A DNA stretch of 64,000 nt from Lactobacillus sp. LL6 (GTDB lineage: Bacteria > Bacillota > Bacilli > Lactobacillales > Lactobacillaceae): assembly GCF_007570935.1 (NCBI RefSeq), contig NZ_VLLR01000001.1, positions 1,054,001 through 1,118,000 of the forward strand. Direction: 5' to 3'. The position numbers were made by a program, and so were the translations under genes. A model generated the notes under the pieces. It saw nothing but the letters and a program-made list of their open reading frames with translations. It had not been told where the DNA came from and searched no databases. The first letter of the stretch is position 1. The number at the start of each line of letters is the position of its first letter. This document shows positions 9,602 through 18,871 of the stretch, piece after piece.

Positions 9602-10858
9602 TTATTTAATAAAGTAGCGATAGATATCGTTACCAGTAACTGCAATAATCAATACAAGCAACAGTGCAAATCCAACCAATTCCACAATTGCTTCGTGGTC
9701 TTCAGAAATTGGTTTTCCACGTACTAATTGAACTAAGTTCAATAATAGTTTACCACCATCTAAGCCTGGAATTGGTATTAAATTGACAATTCCTAAATTA
9801 ATAGAAATCATAGCTAAAAATGCCAAAATATAACTAAAGCCCATATTCGAAACTTGTGAAGTCTGAGAATAAATTCCAACTGGACCTGATAATTTATTTA
9901 AACTAAAATGTCTAAATAAATTTCCAACAGCACTAAAAATCATTCCAGTAGTGGATACTGCTGTATTCCAGCCTCTCTTAAGCTTTGCCAAAGGATTATT
10001 ATCACTTTTAGCAACAATACCAATTTGATAAACTTTTTGCTTTTGAATAGTTTTTGCTTGAGGCTTCAAAGTAACATTTTTAATTTTACCATTACGTTCA
10101 AGTTTAATATTTAAACTTTTACCATTACTTCGATCAATTTGTTCAGAAACATTTTCAAAATTATTCATTTTCTTGCCATTAATTGCAAGAATTTTATCAT
10201 TCTTTTGAATTTTTGCTGATTGAGCTGGTGAATTATTAGCTACTTTAGCAATTGTAGTAGTCGCAGGACCCGGAATAGTGAAAGTCCAAATTAAAAACAC
10301 TACAAACCCTAAAACTATATTCATAAATGGTCCAGCAAAATTGGTTGCAAGTTTTTGCCAAACATTAGCTTGTTGAAATTGTGTATCACGTGGTGCAATA
10401 ACTAATTCAGTTTTGTTTTTATCGATAATAGTTGCATCATGATTCACATGGTAAGTAACAGGTTTATTTTCATCCCCATTTTCATATCCACTAATTATTA
10501 ACGCATCAATTAAATCAGCTTTAGTTACTTGAATTGGAATTCCTTCTATTGGTAAATCAGACTCAGAAGCATCAATTCTAACCACTTCATTTTTGTCATT
10601 TAACTGTACAATTACAGTCATCCCTGGATCTAACTTACTTTCATCATCACTTCCAGCTAATCTTACATACCCTCCTAAAGGAAGCCATCTAATAGTGTAA
10701 GTAGTTGGATTTCTTCTAATTTGAAAAAGTTTTGGACCCATCCCAATAGAAAATTCTCGAACAAGAATACCTGATTTTTTTGCTACGATAAAATGCCCGA
10801 ATTCATGGACGAATACGAGCAAACCAAACACAACTAAAAATATCAGTATACCTTTCAA
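9602..10858 (-). CDS. rseP: Site-2 intramembrane zinc protease RseP/RasP
   Basis: This membrane metalloprotease (M50 family) cleaves anti-sigma factors and remnant signal peptides inside the membrane. The product has about 418 residues. The catalytic HEFGH lies in the first transmembrane helix near residue 18-22 of the preferred product. Other membrane segments are NIVLGFVVFLIWTF, the SINLGIVNLIPIPGLDGGKLL block with the conserved third zinc ligand region (LDGG), and a C-terminal helix. A PDZ domain (about 205-280) lies between. I choose TTG at 10856-10858 because AGGAG sits 7 bases upstream. An ATG at 10877-10879 overlaps the end of cdsA and has no ribosome site. dxr, which separates cdsA and rasP in B. 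subtilis, is absent. Confidence 0.95.
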   Translation of the reverse strand: MKGILIFLVVFGLLVFVHEFGHFIVAKKSGILVREFSIGMGPKLFQIRRNPTTYTIRWLPLGGYVRLAGSDDESKLDPGMTVIVQLNDKNEVVRIDASESDLPIEGIPIQVTKADLIDALIISGYENGDENKPVTYHVNHDATIIDKNKTELVIAPRDTQFQQANVWQKLATNFAGPFMNIVLGFVVFLIWTFTIPGPATTTIAKVANNSPAQSAKIQKNDKILAINGKKMNNFENVSEQIDRSNGKSLNIKLERNGKIKNVTLKPQAKTIQKQKVYQIGIVAKSDNNPLAKLKRGWNTAVSTTGMIFSAVGNLFRHFSLNKLSGPVGIYSQTSQVSNMGFSYILAFLAMISINLGIVNLIPIPGLDGGKLLLNLVQLVRGKPISEDHEAIVELVGFALLLVLIIAVTGNDIYRYFIK

Positions 10859-10868
10859 TAGATATCTC

Positions 10869-11666
10869 CTAATGAACAATGCCTAACATCGCTGCGACAA
10901 CAGGTAATACAAAAAGCATACTATCAAAACGATCTAAAATACCACCGTGTCCTGGTAAAATTTTACCAGAATCTTTAACTCCATAAAATCGTTTATATGC
11001 TGATTCAACAAGATCACCCATTTGTCCAACAATTGACAAGAAGAAGGCCATTACAATCATCTGAATTTGAGGATAACCTACATTGACAAATGCAACATAA
11101 ATAGCTGTGAAAATTAACGCACAAATTACAGCGCCAATTGAACCTTCCCAAGTCTTGTTAGGACTAATTACTGGCCACAATTTATGCTTACCGATTTTAC
11201 GTCCAATCATATAAGCACCAATATCAGTTGACCATACAACAACAAATACATAGCAAAGTAAAGCTAATCCATTATGGTCACTTCTAATAGCTGCCATATA
11301 GTGGAAACCTGTTCCGATATAAAGTGCAGCTAAAGTATAAACACCCGCATCATCAAATGTCGTTTTATTTTTAGATAAAACAGTCCAAGTTAATAACAAC
11401 ATTACCAATGCATAAAAAATTCCCATTTTACTCCAGCCCCAAGGCATTCCTTTAAAAAATGCATCTGGAACTGTCATAGTTAAAGTAGCTAACAATGCTA
11501 GTACGAAATCTACAGATACTAAAATCTGCTTTTTCATTAAAAAGATTTCGCTAATTCCGACTGCAGCAAATAATACTGTCAGCCAATCCATCCAAAGTCC
11601 TCCTGCAAGGACAATTGGAATAAATAAACACAAAGCAATAACTGCTGTAATTACACGTTGTTTCAT
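10869..11666 (-). CDS. cdsA: Phosphatidate cytidylyltransferase
   Basis: CdsA makes CDP-diacylglycerol from phosphatidic acid and CTP, the branch point of phospholipid synthesis, in the membrane. The 265-residue product is a string of hydrophobic helices. Its family signature is near the C terminus (KDSGKILPGHGGILDRFDS), and SPNKTWEGS lies near residue 165. It is preceded by uppS (12-base gap) and followed by rseP, as in many Bacillota operons. PlsC at 16911 makes its substrate upstream in the same pathway. Confidence 0.96.
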   Translation of the reverse strand: MKQRVITAVIALCLFIPIVLAGGLWMDWLTVLFAAVGISEIFLMKKQILVSVDFVLALLATLTMTVPDAFFKGMPWGWSKMGIFYALVMLLLTWTVLSKNKTTFDDAGVYTLAALYIGTGFHYMAAIRSDHNGLALLCYVFVVVWSTDIGAYMIGRKIGKHKLWPVISPNKTWEGSIGAVICALIFTAIYVAFVNVGYPQIQMIVMAFFLSIVGQMGDLVESAYKRFYGVKDSGKILPGHGGILDRFDSMLFVLPVVAAMLGIVH

Positions 11667-11678
11667 AAATACTCTTAT

Positions 11679-12413
11679 CTAACTATCCGATTCATCCACT
11701 TTTCCAAATCGACGATTACGATTTTGAAAATCATCTACAAACTTCTTTAAATCATCTGCTGTAAAATCAGGCCAATTTTTATTACTAAATGCTAATTCAG
11801 AATATGCTAATTGCCATAATAGAAAATTAGAAATTCTTTGTTCCCCTGAAGTTCTAATTAATAAATCTGGATCTTTATACTCACCAAAATTACCTGTCAT
11901 TAAACGTTCAGAAATCATATCTTCAGTAATTTCTGAACTGTTTAATGCTCCACTTTCAATTAGATCACCCAATTCCTTCATTGCAGTTGTAATTTCTCTG
12001 CGAGAGCCATAATTAAAAGCGAAGTTTAAAACTATACCAGTATTATTAGCGGTTTCAGCCATAGCCCGTTGAACAATATCATAGGTTTTTTTAGGTAATT
12101 CATCTAAATAACCCATAATATTTACCTTGACATTGTTTTCCATTAGTGTAGGCATAAATTTATCGAAAAAACGTACTGGTAAATTCATTAAATAAGCAAC
12201 TTCCTCTTTAGGACGTGCCCAATTTTCTGTTGAAAAAGCATACAAAGTTAGTACTTTGATTCCTAATTTATTGGCTGCAAGAGTAATACGTTCAACATTG
12301 TTCATACCTTCTCTATGACCAACAAAACGTGGCTTATGCTTTTTCTTAGCCCAGCGACCATTACCGTCCATAATAATGGCAAGATGATTTAATTCATTCT
12401 TTTTCTTACTCAT
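11679..12413 (-). CDS. uppS: Undecaprenyl diphosphate synthase (isoprenyl transferase)
   Basis: UppS builds the C55 lipid carrier used for peptidoglycan and wall polymers by cis-condensation of isopentenyl diphosphate. The 244-residue product shows the P-loop motif [14 protein letters not shown] near residue 10-23 with the catalytic Asp, the YAFSTENW motif near 75, and the C-terminal [15 protein letters not shown] block. It starts 2 bases after frr, so the two are translationally close. With cdsA and rseP downstream it forms an envelope-lipid module transcribed together with pyrH-frr. Confidence 0.97.
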   Translation of the reverse strand: MSKKKNELNHLAIIMDGNGRWAKKKHKPRFVGHREGMNNVERITLAANKLGIKVLTLYAFSTENWARPKEEVAYLMNLPVRFFDKFMPTLMENNVKVNIMGYLDELPKKTYDIVQRAMAETANNTGIVLNFAFNYGSRREITTAMKELGDLIESGALNSSEITEDMISERLMTGNFGEYKDPDLLIRTSGEQRISNFLLWQLAYSELAFSNKNWPDFTADDLKKFVDDFQNRNRRFGKVDESDS

Positions 12414-12415
12414 TT

Positions 12416-12973
12416 TTAACCTTGAGTAATTTCCTTACGCTTTTCATCAGCAAGTTTATCAATTTCTTTAGTAGCATCATCAGTTACTTTTTGAACTTGC
12501 TTTTCTAAATTACGTTGTTCATCTTCCGTAATTTCATCATCTTTTTGTTGCTTTTTCAAGCTATTCATTGCATCACGACGAACATTTCGAACAGCAATCT
12601 TAGCTTCTTCAGCAATCTTTCCAACTTCTTTAGCAATTTCTTCACGTCTTTCACCGGTAAGTTGCGGAATCACTAAACGGATTACTTTACCATCATTTGC
12701 TGGAGTAAGACCAATATTAGATGCTAAAATTGCATGTTCAATATTATCTAAACTACTTTGATCATATGGAGTAACCAATAAAACACGTGGTTCTGGAATA
12801 GTTACACTAGACATTTGAGTAAGTGGAGTTGGAGCACCGTAGTAATCTACTTTGATCCCTTCAAGAAGTGAAGCGTTAGCTACACCTGCACGAATAGAGG
12901 CCAAATTTTTTTGATAAACCTTAATTGACTTCTCCATATTTTCTTTTGCTTTTGAAATTGTTTCGTTATTCAT
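12416..12973 (-). CDS. frr: Ribosome recycling factor
   Basis: RRF works with EF-G to split post-termination ribosomes. The 185-residue product has the typical family length and motifs: the N-terminal [21 protein letters not shown] helix, then [13 protein letters not shown], and the C-terminal helical region with [20 protein letters not shown]-like sequence. I choose the ATG at 12971-12973, which has AAGGTGG a few bases upstream. It overlaps the last codons of pyrH by 8 bases, so frr translation is likely coupled to pyrH. Nine extra upstream codons in the open frame lie within pyrH and are not used. Confidence 0.97.
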   Translation of the reverse strand: MNNETISKAKENMEKSIKVYQKNLASIRAGVANASLLEGIKVDYYGAPTPLTQMSSVTIPEPRVLLVTPYDQSSLDNIEHAILASNIGLTPANDGKVIRLVIPQLTGERREEIAKEVGKIAEEAKIAVRNVRRDAMNSLKKQQKDDEITEDEQRNLEKQVQKVTDDATKEIDKLADEKRKEITQG

Positions 12974-13697
12974 TTTTACCACCTTCAATAACAGTACCAA
13001 TATTTTCGCCCATTACAACCTTCTTGATATTGCCTTCAGTATTAACATTGAAAACAATTAAAGGAATGTCTGTATCCATTGACAATGAGCTTGCAGTTCT
13101 ATCCATAACTTTTAAGTTTTTAGCAATAACATCAAGTTGAGTTAATTCATCATACTTAGTTGCATTTGGATCAAGTTTAGGATCTGCTGAGTAAACGCCA
13201 TCCACTCCGTTTTTCGCCATTAAAATTACATCTGCATTGATTTCAGCAGCACGAAGAGCAGCAGTAGTGTCAGTTGAGAAATATGGGTTACCAGTACCAC
13301 CACCAAAAATTACTACACGCCCCTTTTCTAAATGACGAATTGCTTTTCTTCTAATATAAGGTTCAGCAACTTGACGCATTTCAATTGAAGTTTGAACTCG
13401 AGTAGGAACACCTTCATGCTCTAATCCGTCTTGAAGTGCCAAACCATTCATAATAGTAGCAAGCATTCCCATATAGTCAGCTTGGGCACGTTCCATACCT
13501 AACTTAGCACCAGTTTCACCGCGCCACATGTTACCGCCACCACAAACGATACCAATTTCAACACCTAAATCATGAACTGATTTAATTTCCTTTGCTAAAT
13601 GACTAATAACTGTAGGATCAATACCTGTTCCCTTATCTCCGGCTAATGCTTCACCTGAGATTTTTAAAATAATACGTTTATATTTAACTTGACTCAT
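12966..13697 (-). CDS. pyrH: UMP kinase
   Basis: PyrH phosphorylates UMP to UDP; it belongs to the amino-acid-kinase fold and is a hexamer in the cytoplasm. The 243-residue product has [13 protein letters not shown] near the N terminus, GGGNMWRG near 55, and [19 protein letters not shown] near 130, the last being the nucleotide site. The ATG at 13695-13697 follows a strong AAGGAGG. Nine further open codons upstream are ignored. It is first in pyrH-frr-uppS-cdsA-rseP-proS-polC and lies just after the tsf terminator. Confidence 0.97.
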   Translation of the reverse strand: MSQVKYKRIILKISGEALAGDKGTGIDPTVISHLAKEIKSVHDLGVEIGIVCGGGNMWRGETGAKLGMERAQADYMGMLATIMNGLALQDGLEHEGVPTRVQTSIEMRQVAEPYIRRKAIRHLEKGRVVIFGGGTGNPYFSTDTTAALRAAEINADVILMAKNGVDGVYSADPKLDPNATKYDELTQLDVIAKNLKVMDRTASSLSMDTDIPLIVFNVNTEGNIKKVVMGENIGTVIEGGKNE

Positions 13698-13722
13698 AAT
13701 GAACCTCCTTATAGCTTTAATC

Positions 13723-13731
13723 ATTTTACCA
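13723..13731 (-). promoter_or_regulatory. Candidate extended -10 promoter of pyrH-frr operon
   Basis: The minus strand reads TGGTAAAAT, a TG-extended -10 element, about 26 bases before the pyrH start. No convincing -35 is present at the right distance. A small inverted repeat ACAGC...GCTGT (about 13737-13752) lies just upstream. Confidence 0.45.
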
Positions 13732-13776
13732 TATAAACAGCTTCAATGCTGTATTTAGAGAAGATAAAAATTCCAT

Positions 13777-13805
13777 AAAAAAAGAGGAAGAAAATTTTCC
13801 TCCTC
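13777..13805 (-). terminator. Rho-independent terminator of rpsB-tsf
   Basis: On the minus strand GAGGAGGAAAA pairs with TTTTCTTCCTC (one mismatch) and is followed by TTTTTTT. It lies about 20 bases after the tsf stop and separates rpsB-tsf from the pyrH operon. Confidence 0.85.
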
Positions 13806-13825
13806 CTTTTTTGAAAGTATTAAGA

Positions 13826-14851
13826 TTACTTCATTTGTTCACGTACTTCAGCAGCAAAGTCTTCTTGCTTCTTTTCGATACCTTCACCAACTTCATAACG
13901 TTGGAAAGCAACTAACTTAGCACCGTTTTCTTTTAAGAATTCACCAACGGTCTTGCTGTCATCCATGATGTAGTTTTGTGATAAAACTGCAAATTGCTTA
14001 TCAACTTGAGTATTATCATCAATAAAGCGTTGCATCTTACCAGGAATAATCTTGTCCCAGATCTTTTCTGGTTTACCTTCTTCTTTAAGTTCAGCCTTGA
14101 TGTCTTCTTTAGCCTTAGCCAAAATGTCATCAGTTAATTGCTTTGCTGAACCGTAAACAAGGTGTGGCAATGGTTTCTTGTTTACTAATGCACGACTTTC
14201 ATTATCTTGATCAATCTTATGATTCATTTGAGCCAATTGATCAGCAATAAAATCATCGCTTAATTCGTCAGGTGAAATAACCTTAGGACTCATAGCTGCG
14301 ATGTGCATTGCTAAGTGCTTAGCAGTTGCTGCATCAGCACCTTCTAAAACAGTAATAACACCAATTTGGCCACCATTGTGTTGGTAAGCACCAAATTCTT
14401 GATCATCAGTCTTTTCTTCTAAAGCGAAACGACGTAAATCAATCTTTTCACCAATGGTTGCAGTAGCGTTAACAAAAGTTTGAGCTAAAGTAGTACCATC
14501 AGCCATCTTTAATTCTTGAGCTGCTTCCATGTCAGCAGGCTTACCTTCAGCGATGGTCTTAGTAACATCATTTACTAAGTTAACAAACTTGTCGTTTTGA
14601 GAAACGAAGTCAGTTTCTGAGTTAACTTCAGTAATAGCTGCTGCATTACCATCAACGTAAACACCAGTTAAACCTTCAGCTGCAACGCGGTCAGCCTTCT
14701 TAGCAGCCTTAGCCATACCTTTATCGCGAAGGTATTGAACTGCCTTGTCCATGTCACCGTCAACTTCTACTAATGCTTTCTTGGCATCCATAACACCTGC
14801 ACCAGTACGTTCACGTAAATCTTTAACTTGTTTTGCAGTAATTTGTGCCAT
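13826..14851 (-). CDS. tsf: Elongation factor Ts
   Basis: EF-Ts exchanges GDP for GTP on EF-Tu. The 341-residue product begins with the UBA-like domain containing [20 protein letters not shown] and has the conserved [15 protein letters not shown] motif near residue 75. Two core subdomains and a coiled-coil region follow. It is longer than the B. subtilis protein (about 290), because of extra sequence in the coiled-coil/second core part; this is usual in lactobacilli as far as I know. It follows rpsB by 34 bases and shares its promoter. A strong terminator follows. Confidence 0.97.
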   Translation of the reverse strand: MAQITAKQVKDLRERTGAGVMDAKKALVEVDGDMDKAVQYLRDKGMAKAAKKADRVAAEGLTGVYVDGNAAAITEVNSETDFVSQNDKFVNLVNDVTKTIAEGKPADMEAAQELKMADGTTLAQTFVNATATIGEKIDLRRFALEEKTDDQEFGAYQHNGGQIGVITVLEGADAATAKHLAMHIAAMSPKVISPDELSDDFIADQLAQMNHKIDQDNESRALVNKKPLPHLVYGSAKQLTDDILAKAKEDIKAELKEEGKPEKIWDKIIPGKMQRFIDDNTQVDKQFAVLSQNYIMDDSKTVGEFLKENGAKLVAFQRYEVGEGIEKKQEDFAAEVREQMK

Positions 14852-14885
14852 TATTGAGTCCTCCTAATGGAACTAATAGTAAAAA

Positions 14886-15659
14886 CTAGTCTTCGTCGTG
14901 TTCTTCAGCGCTAGCGATTTCTTCTGAACCGTCTGCGTTTTCTTTAAAGTCAACTTCAAGAGTTTCACCATCATCTTGACCTTGTTGACCTTCGATAATG
15001 GCATCAGCCATAGCACCAGCAATCAAACGAATAGCACGAATAGCATCATCGTTTGAAGGGATAACTACGTCGATTGGGTCTGGATCAGTGTTAGTGTCAA
15101 CCATTGCAACAACTGGAATACCTAAAATGTTAGCTTCGTGAACAGCAATCTTTTCCTTCTTAGGATCTACTACGAACATAACATCTGGAATTCTAGGCAT
15201 ATCTTCGATACCACCCAAGAATCTTTCAAGCTTGTCCATTTCCTTAGTTAAAAGTGCAACTTCCTTCTTTGGAAGTACATCGAAAGTGCCATCTTGTGAC
15301 ATTTCCTTCAATTGCTTTAATCTCTTAACACGACTTTGGATAGTAGTCCAGTTAGTCAAAGTACCACCTAACCAACGTTGGTTAACGTAGTATTGACCTG
15401 CACGGGTTGCTTCTTCAGCAATTGAATCTTGAGCTTGCTTCTTAGTACCAACGAATAAGAATACACCACCGTCTTGTGCTACAGCCTTCATAAAGTTGTA
15501 AGCATCATCTAACATCTTGATAGTCTTTTGAAGATCAATGATGTAGATACCATTTCTTTGAGTGAAAATGTAAGGAGCCATCTTAGGGTTCCAACGACGG
15601 GTTTGGTGACCAAAGTGTACACCAGCTTCAAGCAATTGCTTCATAGATACAACTGACAT
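14886..15659 (-). CDS. rpsB: 30S ribosomal protein S2
   Basis: S2 is a structural protein of the small subunit needed for S1 and mRNA binding. The 257-residue product has the N-terminal [20 protein letters not shown] motif and the later [18 protein letters not shown] and [11 protein letters not shown] blocks, followed by an acidic C-terminal tail (SAEEHDED). An AGGAGG lies 8 bases before the ATG. It is first in rpsB-tsf, transcribed from a near-consensus promoter at 15782-15810, with a leader of about 115 bases that folds well and may mediate autoregulation by S2. Confidence 0.97.
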   Translation of the reverse strand: MSVVSMKQLLEAGVHFGHQTRRWNPKMAPYIFTQRNGIYIIDLQKTIKMLDDAYNFMKAVAQDGGVFLFVGTKKQAQDSIAEEATRAGQYYVNQRWLGGTLTNWTTIQSRVKRLKQLKEMSQDGTFDVLPKKEVALLTKEMDKLERFLGGIEDMPRIPDVMFVVDPKKEKIAVHEANILGIPVVAMVDTNTDPDPIDVVIPSNDDAIRAIRLIAGAMADAIIEGQQGQDDGETLEVDFKENADGSEEIASAEEHDED

Positions 15660-15777
15660 AAATAAAATCCTCCTATGGTTTTAATCCTCTCAAGCGTTCA
15701 TTTCGGCATTGACCTTCTTCAAAGGCACCATATACCGATCGCTCTTGATGTGTTTTTTAAGTGTGGTTAGCACACCT
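15660..15777 (-). promoter_or_regulatory. Structured 5' leader of rpsB
   Basis: The leader RNA can form nested stems. CAAG(AG)CG at 15740-15747 pairs with CGCTTG at 15691-15696, enclosing CGGTAT (15732-15737) with ATGCCG (15704-15709), which in turn encloses CCTT-AAGG. A separate 7-bp hairpin AGGTGTG/CACACTT lies at 15759-15777. No U-tract follows either stem, so this is not a terminator. An S2-binding autoregulatory leader is the natural inference; I cannot match it to a named RNA family from memory. Confidence 0.6.
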
Positions 15778-15781
15778 GAAC

Positions 15782-15810
15782 ATGATACTAAATTTACATA
15801 GTTTTTGCAA
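15782..15810 (-). promoter_or_regulatory. Promoter of rpsB-tsf
   Basis: TTGCAA (15805-15810) and TATCAT (15782-15787) on the minus strand are separated by 17 bases. It lies 8 bases from the end of the upstream methyltransferase gene. Confidence 0.75.
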
Positions 15811-15817
15811 GAAAAAC

Positions 15818-16849
15818 TTAGTATTTTACGTTATGTTCTTTTAAAAATTTCTCTTTCCATTTTCTATCATGATGCTTAAACCAATATTCTCTTTTTAAAG
15901 CTAATCCTTTATCATCAAATTCCTCATGGTAAATCATTTTTACTGGTTTGCGACTCTTAGTATACTTTGCACCTTTTCCAGTATTGTGCATTTTTAGACG
16001 TTGTTTCAAATTATTTGTAAAACCACCATAAAAGCTACCATCACTGCACAATAATACATAAAAATAATATTTTTCTTGTTCTTGATGCTTTTTACGGTCT
16101 TCTTCACTTTCTATAATAATTCTTTGAATATCTGGCAAAAAATGACCATCTTTATCATGAACTTCAATAGCATCTTTTAATACAGTTCCATCAAATGCAG
16201 TATGTTTTACGGCTTCCACAATTACCAAGTTGCTATCTTCTCCTCTATGAGAAACAAATGGCTGAATTGTTTTTATACTTAAGTCATACTTCATACAAAA
16301 ATAAGTAATTTCACCTAGACGCTCAGGACGATGCACCATCAACATTTTCCCCTTCATTTTTAAAAGAGCGCTCGCTACTTCAATTATTTCTTCTAAATTA
16401 ATTAAAATTTCATGCCGGGCGATCGCCTTTTTCTTATCAGGATTGACTTCATGTCCTTTCGGAACTTTGAAATATGGCGGATTAACCACCACCATATCAT
16501 AGCTATCTTTTCGTAAAAAAGTTGGGGCCTGTTTTACATTATTTTTATGAACAGTGATCCTATTTTCCATATGATTAAGTTCAACTGACCTTACAGCTTG
16601 TGAATAAGCTTCTTCTTGTATTTCAACTGCATCATATTTAGCTTTATTAAAATAAGCCATGTACATTGTTGCGGCACAATTTCCAGAGCAAAGATCAGCT
16701 ACTTTAAAGCGATCACGAATCAAGTTTTTAGCAAAATAAGCTAAAAATAAAGTATCAAGAGTAGCACTAAAAGCAGTCTTATCTTGAATGATTTTCATAT
16801 CATCGCTATATAAATAATCAATCCGTTCATTATTCTTTAATTCAACCAT
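15818..16849 (-). CDS. TrmN6-like tRNA(adenine-N6)-methyltransferase fused to a GIY-YIG domain
   Basis: Two domains are joined in one 343-residue protein. Residues 1-250 are a YfiC/TrmN6-type SAM methyltransferase with motif I VADLCSGNCAA near 46 and the catalytic NPPYF near 125. This family methylates N6 of A37 in tRNA1-Val. Residues about 265-343 are a small GIY-YIG module (YYFYVLLCSDGSFYGG, then a conserved Arg and KREYWFKH with the metal-binding Glu), like the YazA/UPF0213 proteins. In B. subtilis these are adjacent separate genes, yabB and yazA, so this is a genuine fusion; no stop or frameshift lies between the domains. Motif I has Cys where Gly is usual. It stands alone, divergent from plsC. 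Confidence 0.88.
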   Translation of the reverse strand: MVELKNNERIDYLYSDDMKIIQDKTAFSATLDTLFLAYFAKNLIRDRFKVADLCSGNCAATMYMAYFNKAKYDAVEIQEEAYSQAVRSVELNHMENRITVHKNNVKQAPTFLRKDSYDMVVVNPPYFKVPKGHEVNPDKKKAIARHEILINLEEIIEVASALLKMKGKMLMVHRPERLGEITYFCMKYDLSIKTIQPFVSHRGEDSNLVIVEAVKHTAFDGTVLKDAIEVHDKDGHFLPDIQRIIIESEEDRKKHQEQEKYYFYVLLCSDGSFYGGFTNNLKQRLKMHNTGKGAKYTKSRKPVKMIYHEEFDDKGLALKREYWFKHHDRKWKEKFLKEHNVKY

Positions 16850-16855
16850 GAAGAA

Positions 16856-16884
16856 TTTTATCCTTTCTAAATATCTGTTATAAT
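16856..16884 (+). promoter_or_regulatory. Promoter of plsC
   Basis: A perfect TATAAT (16879-16884) lies 20 bases before GGAGG. The corresponding -35 is weak (TTTTAT, 16856-16861, 17-base spacer). Confidence 0.6.
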
Positions 16885-16910
16885 AGCATACAACAATTCG
16901 GAGGAAAAAT

Positions 16911-17525
16911 ATGTTTTATCGTTTTATTCGACCAATAGTTAGATTTATCGTATGGGTGTTGAATGGTCATTTACATGTCCATCATAAAGAGCGGATTCCT
17001 GAAGGAAATTATATTTTAGTTGCGCCTCATCGTACATGGTGGGAACCTATTCTTTTTGCATTAGCAGCTAGTCCTATGGAGTTCATGTTTATGGCTAAAA
17101 TTGAATTATTCAAAAATCCAATTTTACGTTTTATTTTAAAACATGCTCATGCTTTCCCAGTCGATCGACAAAATCCTGGTCCATCAGTTTTAAAAATTCC
17201 AGTTAAAGGATTAAAACAAGGAAAATTATCATTAATAATTTTTCCATCAGGAACTCGCCATTCTAGTGAATTAAAAGGCGGTGCGCTTTTAATTGCCAAA
17301 ATGTCTGGTAAACCTTTAGTTCCTGTAGTTTATCAAGGGCCACTTACTTTTAAAGGCTTTTTAAAGCGTAAACCACTTAATGTTTGTTTTGGTGAGCCAA
17401 TTTACATTGATCGGAAGGTTAAAATGACCAAAGAAAATCAAGCAAAATATGATGAAAAAATGCAAAAAGCATGGGATAAGCTAGATAAAGAGCAAAACCC
17501 TAATTTTCATTATGTAGCAAAATAA
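16911..17525 (+). CDS. plsC: 1-acyl-sn-glycerol-3-phosphate acyltransferase (PlsC family)
   Basis: This membrane-associated enzyme adds the second acyl chain to lysophosphatidic acid, giving phosphatidic acid, the CdsA substrate. The 204-residue product has an N-terminal hydrophobic helix (FIVWVLNG) and the acyltransferase blocks, both in variant form. The HX4D box is HRTWWE (His40, Glu45), with Glu instead of Asp. The glycerol-phosphate block reads FPSGTRH near 111-117 instead of FPEGTR. The overall layout is clear and the family is firm; which of the several PlsC-like paralogues this is cannot be decided. It has its own promoter and terminator and is divergent from the methyltransferase fusion. 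Confidence 0.88.
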   Translation: MFYRFIRPIVRFIVWVLNGHLHVHHKERIPEGNYILVAPHRTWWEPILFALAASPMEFMFMAKIELFKNPILRFILKHAHAFPVDRQNPGPSVLKIPVKGLKQGKLSLIIFPSGTRHSSELKGGALLIAKMSGKPLVPVVYQGPLTFKGFLKRKPLNVCFGEPIYIDRKVKMTKENQAKYDEKMQKAWDKLDKEQNPNFHYVAK

Positions 17526-17556
17526 GCTAAGTCAAAAACTTAGCTTATTTTTGTTT
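17521..17556 (+). terminator. Rho-independent terminator of plsC
   Basis: AATAAGCTAAGT pairs with ACTTAGCTTATT around a short CAAAA loop, followed by TTTGTTTTT. The stem starts within the plsC stop region. Confidence 0.85.
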
Positions 17557-17634
17557 TTCATAAAATTATTCAGTCACCCAATTTCAGAAGTGTTAGAATT
17601 AAGTGTTAGCTTTTATATATTGGAGGGAACTAAC

Positions 17635-18822
17635 TTGTTAGAAAAAACATTTTACAAGATGATGCTCAGTAAATCCTTCCCCTTCCCGGTCAAAGTAACC
17701 TATTGGGATGGAAAGAGCGAAGTTTATGGTAACGGTGAACCTGACGTTGAAATTGTTTTTAATGAAAAGATTCCAGTAACTGAAATTACTAAAAATGCTT
17801 CTTTAGCACTTGGTGAAGGTTACATGGACAAAAAAATTGAAATTAAAGGTGACGAAAAAGCAGTTCAAAAAATAATTATGGGTGCTTATCAAAGTGCCGA
17901 TAGCTTTATGAGAGCATCAAAATTCAGAAAGTTTTTACCTAAACAAAAGCATACTGAAAAACAAAGTGAAGCAGATGTACAAAGCCATTATGATATTGGT
18001 AATGACTTTTATAAAATGTGGCTTGACCCAACTTTAACTTATTCTTGTGCTTATTTTGAAGATGACAATCAAAATGATTTAGAAGAGGCTCAAATAGCTA
18101 AAGTTCACCACATCCTTAATAAGTTGCACCCACAAAAAGGCAAAACTTTATTAGATATTGGTTGCGGATGGGGAACATTGATGCTCACTGCAGCTAAAGA
18201 ATACGGTCTAAAAGTTACAGGGGTAACTTTAAGTGAAGAACAATTTGAATTAGTTCAAAAGAAAATTTACGATGAAGGCTTAGAAGATGTAGCTACAGTT
18301 AAATTGGAAGATTATCGAGAACTCGGTAATGAACAATGGGATTATGTAACTTCTGTTGGTATGTTTGAACATGTTGGTTCAGAAAACTTAAGTGAATACT
18401 TTAGTGATGTTTATAAATACTTAAAGCCAAACGGAGTTGCCCTTATTCATGGTATTACTCGTCAACAAGGTGGAGCCACTAATGCATGGATTAATAAGTA
18501 TATTTTCCCTGGTGGCTATATTCCCGGACTTCCAGAAATTGTAACTGATATTGTTGAAAACAATTTACAAATAACTGATATGGAAATGCTTCGTCGTCAC
18601 TATCAAAGAACTCTTGAAATTTGGGATAAGAACTTCAATAATGTTCGTGATCAAATTCAAGAAAAAATGGGCGAACGTTTTACTCGGATGTGGGATCTTT
18701 ATTTACAAGCTTGTGCTGCAAGTTTTGAATCTGGTAATATTGATGTAGTGCAATATCTTTTAACTAAAGGACCATCTGGCGAAAACTTACCGATGACTCG
18801 CAAATACATGTTAAATAAATAA
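17635..18822 (+). CDS. cfa: Cyclopropane-fatty-acyl-phospholipid synthase
   Basis: Cfa adds a methylene from S-adenosylmethionine across double bonds of membrane phospholipid acyl chains (in lactobacilli giving lactobacillic or dihydrosterculic acid), a stress and acid-tolerance trait. The product has 395 residues from a TTG start at 17635, chosen because GGAGGG ends 7 bases upstream. A longer in-frame ATG at 17551 runs through the plsC terminator and is rejected. Key features are the SAM motif [12 protein letters not shown] near 170, the [16 protein letters not shown] block near 125 and VGMFEHVG near 240. It follows plsC but is separated by a terminator; no clear promoter was found in the 80-base gap. 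Confidence 0.94.
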   Translation: MLEKTFYKMMLSKSFPFPVKVTYWDGKSEVYGNGEPDVEIVFNEKIPVTEITKNASLALGEGYMDKKIEIKGDEKAVQKIIMGAYQSADSFMRASKFRKFLPKQKHTEKQSEADVQSHYDIGNDFYKMWLDPTLTYSCAYFEDDNQNDLEEAQIAKVHHILNKLHPQKGKTLLDIGCGWGTLMLTAAKEYGLKVTGVTLSEEQFELVQKKIYDEGLEDVATVKLEDYRELGNEQWDYVTSVGMFEHVGSENLSEYFSDVYKYLKPNGVALIHGITRQQGGATNAWINKYIFPGGYIPGLPEIVTDIVENNLQITDMEMLRRHYQRTLEIWDKNFNNVRDQIQEKMGERFTRMWDLYLQACAASFESGNIDVVQYLLTKGPSGENLPMTRKYMLNK

Positions 18823-18868
18823 AAAATAAACGCTAAACTAGTTTTTCTAGCTTAACGTTTATTTTTTT
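18823..18868. terminator. Bidirectional terminator between cfa and pepO
   Basis: AAATAAACG-TAA-CTAG pairs with CTAG-TTA-CGTTTATTT across a TTTTT loop, with T-runs on both strands. The convergent genes cfa and pepO both end here. Confidence 0.85.
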
Positions 18869-18871
18869 GCT

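Noticed and set aside
17551-17634. Upstream ATG for cfa
   Set aside because: It begins in the plsC terminator; TTG at 17635 has the ribosome site at correct spacing.
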